This document shows positions 13,194 through 17,649 of a stretch of 17,649 nt of DNA, piece after piece. Location of the stretch: assembly GCA_902766655.1 (NCBI GenBank), contig CACXEL010000060.1, positions 1-17,649 of the forward strand. The letters run 5' to 3'. The position numbers were made by a program, and so were the translations under genes. The first letter of the stretch is position 1. Each line of letters begins with the position of its first letter. A model generated the notes under the pieces. It was not told where the DNA came from, searched no databases, and saw only the letters and a program-made list of their open reading frames with translations. Source of the stretch: an uncultured Lachnospiraceae bacterium. GTDB taxonomy: Bacteria; Bacillota; Clostridia; Lachnospirales; Lachnospiraceae.

Positions 13194-14273
13194 ATGAAAT
13201 CCATGAAATATGCGGCACTTACCCTCGCGATCCTGCTGACGCTCAGCGCCTGCAGCGGCCGTGTATCAAGTGCCCCGTCGTCATCCGCAAATAATACAGT
13301 GCATGACAAGGCTTCCCCCAAAGCTCAGAACGAAGGGGTAGATCAGGAAACTCCGGCAGATACGGTGAATCAGGTTCCACAGCCTGACCCGTCTGAAGAG
13401 GGCGAGAGCCCTGTTGTCTATTTTACTTCAGATATTTCTCCTGATGGATTGCTCCGGATTTATGAATCGCTTGACTGGGAACCGCAGGGGAAAGTGGCTG
13501 TCAAAATCTCTACGGGCGAACCTCCCGCAAGCAACTATCTGCGCCCTGAGCTGATCGGGGATCTCGTGCAGGCGGTGGATGGCACCATCGTGGAGTGCAA
13601 CACGGCCTATGGGGGTTCCCGCTCCAGCGCTGCCATGCACAGACAGGTAGCGGAAGACCACGGCTTTACCGCCATCGCGGACTTTGATCTGATGGACGAA
13701 GAGGGAGAAGTCGAGTGGCCGATGACGGGCGGCAGCAGGCTGGACAAGATAATCGTGGGCAGCCACGCGGAGAACTATGAAGACTGGATCATCCTGTCGC
13801 ACTTCAAGGGACATGCGATGGCGGGATTTGGCGGAGCTGTCAAAAACGTCGGTATTGGCATCTCCTCGCCCAGCGGCAAGGTCTATGTCCATACGGCCGG
13901 GACAAAGACCAGCGGGAGCATCTGGTACAGCGATCAGGACGCATGGCTGGAAGCGCTGGCGGAAATGGTCCTCGGCTTCAGCAGCCACGTGGGTGCGGAA
14001 CATATCATCTACATCAATGTGATGAACCGCCTGTCCGTAGACTGTGACTGTGACGGAAATCCCGCGGAACCAGATATGCATGACATCGGAATTCTGGCAT
14101 CCGCCGACCCGGTGGCGCTCGATCAGGCGTGTATTGATCTCATCTACAAGGCCCCGGACAGCGCTTCGCTGGTGCGCAGGATTGAACGCCAGAACGGCAT
14201 CCATACCCTGGAGCACGCCGAGGCAATCGGTCTGGGCAGCAGGACCTACGAACTGGTAAATATCGATGGCTGA
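13194..14273 (+). CDS. DUF362 domain lipoprotein
   Basis: The 359-residue product begins with a lipoprotein signal (MKSMKYAALTLAILLTLSAC), with C20 the predicted lipidated cysteine, followed by a Ser/Pro/Glu-rich linker to about residue 70. The rest is a DUF362 domain: KISTGEPPASNYLRP, ILSHFKGHAMAGFGGAVKNV and VDCDCDGNPAEPDMHDIGIL, then ASADPVALDQACIDLIY, are typical. DUF362 proteins occur widely in anaerobes, sometimes fused to ferredoxin domains; their biochemical role is not established. The VDCDCD cysteines could bind a metal or cluster, but this is inference. AGGAGG lies 9 nt upstream of the ATG. The stop overlaps the start of the downstream permease, implying coordinated production of an extracytoplasmic lipoprotein and a membrane channel. 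Codon use is less GC-biased than in the sugar genes. Confidence 0.88.
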   Translation: MKSMKYAALTLAILLTLSACSGRVSSAPSSSANNTVHDKASPKAQNEGVDQETPADTVNQVPQPDPSEEGESPVVYFTSDISPDGLLRIYESLDWEPQGKVAVKISTGEPPASNYLRPELIGDLVQAVDGTIVECNTAYGGSRSSAAMHRQVAEDHGFTAIADFDLMDEEGEVEWPMTGGSRLDKIIVGSHAENYEDWIILSHFKGHAMAGFGGAVKNVGIGISSPSGKVYVHTAGTKTSGSIWYSDQDAWLEALAEMVLGFSSHVGAEHIIYINVMNRLSVDCDCDGNPAEPDMHDIGILASADPVALDQACIDLIYKAPDSASLVRRIERQNGIHTLEHAEAIGLGSRTYELVNIDG

Positions 14274-15183
14274 ACTGTTTGACCTTCTGCGGAGAGAGGC
14301 GGTCTATCTCTGCTACTATTTTGAACTGCAGCTGCGGCAGATCTGCCGGTACTGGCTGATCGGTATTCTGATCGGCTCATGCATTTCAGTTTTTCTGAAG
14401 GAGCACATTCACGGGCTGTTCAGACGGATGAGCGGGTCAAAATTCGGAATTCTGGGGCTTATTCCTGCCAGTCTCCTGGGGATAGCTTCTCCCCTGTGCA
14501 TGTACGGCACGATTCCGCTCGCGGCGTCTGTCTCAAGAAGCGGGATGCGGGATGACTGGCTTGCGGCCTTTATGATGACGTCGATCCTGCTCAATCCACA
14601 GCTCCTCATATACAGCATGGCTCTTGGCCCCGCAGCTCTGGGTGTGCGTTTCATTTCCTGCTTCCTCTGCGGGATCGCCGCAGGGCTTCTTGTCCGGGTG
14701 TTTTATGCGGATAAGGAATTCTTTGATTTCAGGAGCTTCGATGAGCCGAAAAGCCGCGATACTGACCCGGATCTCCTGCTCCGGCTGATCAAGAACATCG
14801 GCCGGAACATCAAGGCTACAGGGCCGATGTTCCTGCTGGGTGTCACCCTTTCCGCCATCTTCCAACGCTATGTGCCGCAGGATCTGATGACGCGGGTCTT
14901 TGGCGGCAACGAGGCCTGGGGCGTGCTGATGGCGGCCACCATAGGCGTTCCGCTGTATGCCTGCGGCGGCGGTACGATTCCTCTTCTGCAGGGGTGGCTT
15001 GCAGAAGGAATGAGCCTCGGCAGCGCCGCGGCATTCATGATCACCGGATCGGCAACGAAGATTACCAATCTCGGGGCACTGAAGATAGCTCTGGGGTGGA
15101 GAAGGTTTGCGCTGTACATTGCATTTGTTATGGCTGTGTCCTTCCTTTCGGGGATCGCTGTCAATATCCTTGTTCAGTGCTGA
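14266..15183 (+). CDS. ArsP/DUF318-like permease
   Basis: The 305-residue membrane protein has about eight helices in two halves, each with a Pro/Cys/Gly signature: GIASPLCMYGTIPL (C78) and GVPLYACGGGTIPLLQGWL (C233), the second followed by GSAAAFMITGSATKITNLGAL. This is the pattern of the predicted permease family PF03773 (DUF318), whose characterised members include ArsP, an exporter of trivalent organoarsenicals. The substrate here need not be arsenical. The ATG lies inside the end of the DUF362 gene (8-nt overlap ATGGCTGA) with no good RBS of its own, so translation probably depends on termination-reinitiation. The partnership suggests that the lipoprotein assists the permease outside the membrane. 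No ars regulator or other arsenic gene is present. Confidence 0.82.
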   Translation: MAELFDLLRREAVYLCYYFELQLRQICRYWLIGILIGSCISVFLKEHIHGLFRRMSGSKFGILGLIPASLLGIASPLCMYGTIPLAASVSRSGMRDDWLAAFMMTSILLNPQLLIYSMALGPAALGVRFISCFLCGIAAGLLVRVFYADKEFFDFRSFDEPKSRDTDPDLLLRLIKNIGRNIKATGPMFLLGVTLSAIFQRYVPQDLMTRVFGGNEAWGVLMAATIGVPLYACGGGTIPLLQGWLAEGMSLGSAAAFMITGSATKITNLGALKIALGWRRFALYIAFVMAVSFLSGIAVNILVQC

Positions 15184-15206
15184 GCAAATTCAAAAAGCCA
15201 GGACAT

Positions 15207-15243
15207 AAAAAAACGGGATTCCCTGATTTCTCAAGGAATCCCG
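15207..15243 (-). terminator. Intrinsic terminator of the tRNA-Ala gene
   Basis: On the minus strand CGGGATTCC pairs with GGAATCCCG around a 12-nt loop and is followed by seven T residues. It begins 5 nt beyond the tRNA 3' end. Confidence 0.85.
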
Positions 15244-15248
15244 AGCAG

Positions 15249-15321
<73 letters not shown>

Positions 15322-15335
15322 GAACCACAAGTGGT

Positions 15336-15364
15336 AATATAACATACCCCACCGGGTTTGTAAA
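15336..15364 (-). promoter_or_regulatory. Promoter of the tRNA-Ala gene
   Basis: On the minus strand TTTACA (15359-15364) and TATATT (15336-15341) are 17 nt apart, with the start of transcription a few bases before the mature tRNA 5' end. No strong terminator separates bioY from this promoter, so some read-through from bioY is possible. Confidence 0.75.
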
Positions 15365-15393
15365 GCACTATTTTCATTTTTTTGAAATCTTTT

Positions 15394-15966
15394 TTACAGA
15401 CCTGCCGCCCGGGCGATTCTCGGGGAAATGAGGACCGCCAGCACCATCTTCGCCAGATCAGGAATGATAAAGGGAATCACGCACCAGCCGAGGGCCTGCC
15501 CCACCGACACAGCGCCGTTGGCTGCAGAGTAGACCTGGATGAACCACACTGTTCCGAAGAGGAAAACGACGACATCCCCCAGGAAGAGGCCCAGGAACTT
15601 GGCAGCCGTATGCTCGCCGAGAAGTTTGGTAACAGCAAGGTAGACCAGCGGAACTGCGATGAATCCGATGATGTAGCCGCCTGTAGTTCCCAGGAGGACG
15701 CCCAGGCCGGCTTTAAAGCCCGAGAAGACCGGAAGCCCGACAGCGCCGAGAAGGATGTAGAGGCAGACGGCCATGAGGCCTCTCTTCCACCCGATGAGGG
15801 CGGTCACGGCGAAGACGCCGAAGGTCTGCAGGGTGAAGGGGACCGCGCCGATGGGCAGGGTGATCCAGGAGCAGATGGCGATCAGGACGGCCGACATGGC
15901 GATGAGGGTCATATCCTTGACGGAAAGACCGGATTTGGCGGAGGAAGCTGCTGCATGTGTTGTCAT
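15394..15966 (-). CDS. bioY: Biotin transporter BioY (ECF S component)
   Basis: The 190-residue protein has about six membrane helices and BioY hallmarks: LPIGAVPFTLQTFGVF (residues about 36-51), GLPVFSGFKAGLGVLLGTTGGYIIGF (about 76-101) and IPDLAKMVLAVLI near the C-terminus. BioY is the substrate-binding membrane component that captures biotin, working with a shared energy-coupling module (EcfA/A'/T) not encoded here. The start is taken at the ATG preceded by AAAGG at 10 nt; the frame is open 35 codons further upstream, but that part runs through the operators and is not BioY-like. It is divergent from birA, and a BirA box lies in its promoter region, so biotin should repress it. A small CCTTGC/GCAAGG hairpin is in its leader. 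Confidence 0.95.
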   Translation of the reverse strand: MTTHAAASSAKSGLSVKDMTLIAMSAVLIAICSWITLPIGAVPFTLQTFGVFAVTALIGWKRGLMAVCLYILLGAVGLPVFSGFKAGLGVLLGTTGGYIIGFIAVPLVYLAVTKLLGEHTAAKFLGLFLGDVVVFLFGTVWFIQVYSAANGAVSVGQALGWCVIPFIIPDLAKMVLAVLISPRIARAAGL

Positions 15967-16010
15967 TTTCTCGATGCCTTTCTTTGCGGACCTTGCTTTT
16001 TGGCAAGGGT

Positions 16011-16045
16011 GATTGTAAACTGTAGCAAAGCTCAGCTTTACAATC
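16011..16045. promoter_or_regulatory. BirA box 1 (bioY operator)
   Basis: GATTGTAAA (16011-16019) and TTTACAATC (16037-16045) are perfect inverted half-sites with a 17-nt spacer, matching the TTGTnAAC-type BirA operator layout of Firmicutes. On the minus strand TACAAT of one half-site could itself be the bioY -10, so biotinyl-AMP-loaded BirA would block it. Confidence 0.8.
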
Positions 16046-16069
16046 GCAGATGATACCATCGTAGGCGCC

Positions 16070-16103
16070 AATTGTCAAGCAAAATAAAAATCAATTTACA
16101 ATT
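16070..16103. promoter_or_regulatory. BirA box 2 (birA operator)
   Basis: AATTGTCAA (16070-16078) and TTTACAATT (16095-16103) are inverted half-sites with one mismatch and a 16-nt spacer, just before birA. TTGTCA and TACAAT within them resemble -35 and -10 boxes but are 19 nt apart. If they are used, the transcript would start within about five bases of the birA ATG. Confidence 0.65.
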
Positions 16104-16113
16104 AAGGCAAACC

Positions 16114-17088
16114 ATGACTAAAGACTCTGTTCTATCCATCCTCGCAAAAAATGAAGGCTACGTATCCGGCGAGACCATCAGCAGCTCCCTGGGCATTTCC
16201 CGGGCAGCGGTCAACCTGGCGGTCAAGGCTCTCCGCGAGGAGGGCTGCGTGATCGAGTCCTCCACCCGCAAAGGCTATCGCCTGACCTGGTCCCCGGACC
16301 GGCTGACGGCCGGCGACCTGGGCGCCTTCCTGCCCTTTGATCGCATGGACCGTGTCCTCTGCCTGGACACGGTGGCCTCCACCAACCGGACCCTGGGTGA
16401 CCTGGCCTGGGACGGGGCGCCGGCGGGCCAGGCGGTGGTCGCCAATGAGCAGACCCGCGGGAGGGGGCGGCTCGGGCGGGATTTCATTTCCCCGAGGGAC
16501 CAGGGAATCTACCTCTCCTACCTCCTCCGGCCCCAGACGCCGGCGGCGGACGCTGCCTCCATCACGGCCTGGACGGCGGTCGCGGTCGGGCGCGCTGTTG
16601 AATCCGTAACCGGCATCTGCCCGGACGTGAAATGGGTCAACGACCTCCAGATCGCCGGCCGCAAGCTCTGCGGCATCCTCACGGAGATGGCCTACGAGAC
16701 GGAAAGCGGCCGGATCCGCAGCATCATCATCGGGATCGGCATCAATGTAAATGAAAACCCCGAAGATTTCCCGGAGGAGCTCCGCGGCGTGGCCACCTCC
16801 CTGCGGATCGCCGCCGGCAGGACCTTCCGGCGAGCCGAGCTGGCGGCCGCCGTGATCCGGGAGCTGGACAGACTGGCCGCTGACTGGCCGGACGAACGCG
16901 CCGCTTACCTTGACGCCTACCGCGCCGCCTGCATCACCACCGGCCGCGAGGTCATCGTCCACGCCACAGACGGCGACCGACCGGGCTTTGCGGAGGCGGT
17001 CGGGGAAGACTTCTCGCTTCGCGTCCGCTATCCCGACGGTCATTGCGAGGACATCCGCAGCGGAGAGGTCAGCGTGCGGTCACTATGA
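16114..17088 (+). CDS. birA: Bifunctional biotin-protein ligase / biotin operon repressor BirA
   Basis: The 324-residue protein has an N-terminal winged helix-turn-helix (about 1-60; YVSGETISSSLGISRAAVNL), the biotin/lipoate ligase catalytic domain (about 75-260) and a C-terminal SH3-like domain (about 275-324). RGRGRLGRDF is the biotinyl-AMP loop (Phe replacing the usual Trp), KWVNDLQIAGRKLCGIL carries the catalytic Lys, and IIIGIGINVNENPEDFPEE is the following conserved strand. It makes biotinyl-AMP, transfers biotin to carboxylase carrier proteins, and with biotinyl-AMP represses biotin genes. The start is taken at MTKDSV with AAGG about 6 nt upstream; an ATG 14 codons earlier would lie inside the operator. 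The stop TGA and last codons lie within palindromic element 3. Confidence 0.94.
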   Translation: MTKDSVLSILAKNEGYVSGETISSSLGISRAAVNLAVKALREEGCVIESSTRKGYRLTWSPDRLTAGDLGAFLPFDRMDRVLCLDTVASTNRTLGDLAWDGAPAGQAVVANEQTRGRGRLGRDFISPRDQGIYLSYLLRPQTPAADAASITAWTAVAVGRAVESVTGICPDVKWVNDLQIAGRKLCGILTEMAYETESGRIRSIIIGIGINVNENPEDFPEELRGVATSLRIAAGRTFRRAELAAAVIRELDRLAADWPDERAAYLDAYRAACITTGREVIVHATDGDRPGFAEAVGEDFSLRVRYPDGHCEDIRSGEVSVRSL

Positions 17089-17164
17089 GCGTGAGGGAGG
17101 GCCCTTTTTCTCAAAAGTCAAAGATTTTTGAGAAAAAGGGCCCTCCCTCACACTCATAGTGACC
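17078..17164. repeat. Long palindromic element, copy 3
   Basis: The 42-bp arms (17078-17119 and 17123-17164) are complementary at 40 positions, separated by AAA. The core GGGAGGGCCCTTTTTCTCAAAA is related to copy 1. It fills the gap between convergent birA and pheA. GGTCACTA from the end of birA is reproduced in inverted form at the outer end of the right arm, and the birA stop codon coincides with the TGA at the element boundary. Confidence 0.88.
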
Positions 17165-17169
17165 TCTTC

Positions 17170-17649
17170 TCACCCTTCCGCGTAATTCCCCAGGAAAATG
17201 AACACCGGACACTCCTCCTTCAGCTTCAAGATCATCTCCCGCACCCGCTCATCCACCACGCTGGCCTCCGCGTCGATGTAAAACAGGAACTCGAAATCCC
17301 GCCCCACCACCGGGCTGGACTCCAGCTTGGTCACGTTGATGCCCAGCTCCGCGAAGGCCCTGAGGACCTCGAACAGCGCCCCCGGCTTGTGCTCCACGGA
17401 CAGGATCATGGATATCTTGTTGGCCCCCGGATAAATCACCGGCTCCCGGGTAATGCAGACGAACCTGGTATAATTGTTGTCGCTGTCCGACACGTGCTCC
17501 TTCAGAGTCACCAGCCCATAGGTCTCGGCCGCCTCCGGAGAGGCGATGGCTGCCGCACCCATATCCTCCGTCTCGGCCACATAGCGGGCAGCGATGGCGG
17601 TGTTAAGGACCGGCACAATGGAGGCCTGGCTCTCCATTTTCTTGACGAA
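17170..17649 (-). CDS. pheA: Prephenate dehydratase, C-terminal part with ACT domain (truncated by window edge)
   Basis: About 159 residues are visible; the frame continues through the right edge. The first half is the end of the dehydratase domain: AAIASPEAAETYGL and the signature region SDSDNNYTRFVCI, whose TRF motif is needed for converting prephenate to phenylpyruvate in phenylalanine synthesis. The second half is an ACT regulatory domain: ISMILSVEHKPGALFEVLRAF, then INVTKLESSPVVGRDFEFLFYID. In most PheA proteins the second motif is ESRP, which helps bind feedback-inhibiting phenylalanine; here it is ESSP. Whether a chorismate mutase domain is fused at the N-terminus cannot be seen. It converges on birA with palindromic element 3 between them. 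Confidence 0.9.
   Translation of the reverse strand, partial: FVKKMESQASIVPVLNTAIAARYVAETEDMGAAAIASPEAAETYGLVTLKEHVSDSDNNYTRFVCITREPVIYPGANKISMILSVEHKPGALFEVLRAFAELGINVTKLESSPVVGRDFEFLFYIDAEASVVDERVREMILKLKEECPVFIFLGNYAEG

Noticed and set aside
10712..13321. An 869-codon open frame on the minus strand
   Set aside because: It lies opposite the GH3 gene, has no recognisable domain, and results from GC-rich codon bias; the GH3 frame has full domain and catalytic-motif support.
15967..16071. Longer BioY with 35 extra N-terminal residues
   Set aside because: The extension passes through BirA box 1, lacks BioY-like sequence, and the internal ATG has a usable RBS.

Overview
The window is a stretch of GC-rich chromosome from an anaerobic Firmicute, most likely a Clostridia/Lachnospiraceae-type gut bacterium. 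The reasons are strong AGGAGG-type ribosome binding sites, GC-ending codons, cytoplasmic GH2 and GH3 glycosidases, AraC-type sugar regulators, a DUF362 lipoprotein, a BioY/BirA pair with Firmicute-style BirA boxes, and a PheA with an ACT domain. The genus cannot be fixed from the sequence. It is ordinary chromosome rather than prophage: no integrase, transposase or CRISPR array was seen. It does carry several small repeats and regulatory RNAs.

Layout. (1) 1-2776: a minus-strand sugar-catabolic pair (DUF4432 mutarotase-like protein, then an L-fucose isomerase-like protein running off the left edge), divergent from a PocR-AraC regulator; the shared intergenic region carries a 12-bp direct repeat. 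The 203 bp between the two catabolic genes show nothing I can name beyond the downstream gene's RBS. (2) 2816-4345: a promoter, a folded leader RNA, an intrinsic terminator and a MATE efflux transporter, arranged like a riboswitch-controlled gene. (3) 4432-5637: a standalone protein with a C-terminal PD-(D/E)XK-like nuclease domain, bracketed by two long palindromic elements. (4) 5800-12937: a glycoside-utilisation island (GH2 glycosidase, AraC/cupin regulator, divergent zinc-type alcohol dehydrogenase, a decayed glycosidase fragment, GH3 beta-glucosidase). (5) 13194-15183: a DUF362 lipoprotein translationally coupled to an ArsP-like permease. (6) 15249-15321: tRNA-Ala(GGC) with its own promoter and terminator. 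(7) 15394-17088: divergent bioY and birA with two BirA boxes between them. (8) 17170-17649: the C-terminal part of prephenate dehydratase, running off the right edge.

How it works together. Regions 1 and 4 look like two sugar modules, each run by its own AraC-family activator; imported oligosaccharides would be cut in the cytoplasm by the GH2 and GH3 enzymes, neither of which has a signal peptide, and the dehydrogenase would act on a sugar or polyol product. Region 7 is a self-contained biotin circuit.

The features that ordinary annotation would miss are the leader RNA ahead of the MATE gene, whose predicted basal helix uses the same bases as the terminator, and a family of three long near-perfect palindromes (4337-4421, 5718-5790, 17078-17164) sharing a core like GGGACGGACCTTTT. 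Two of these copy the last codons of the adjacent gene into their far arm.
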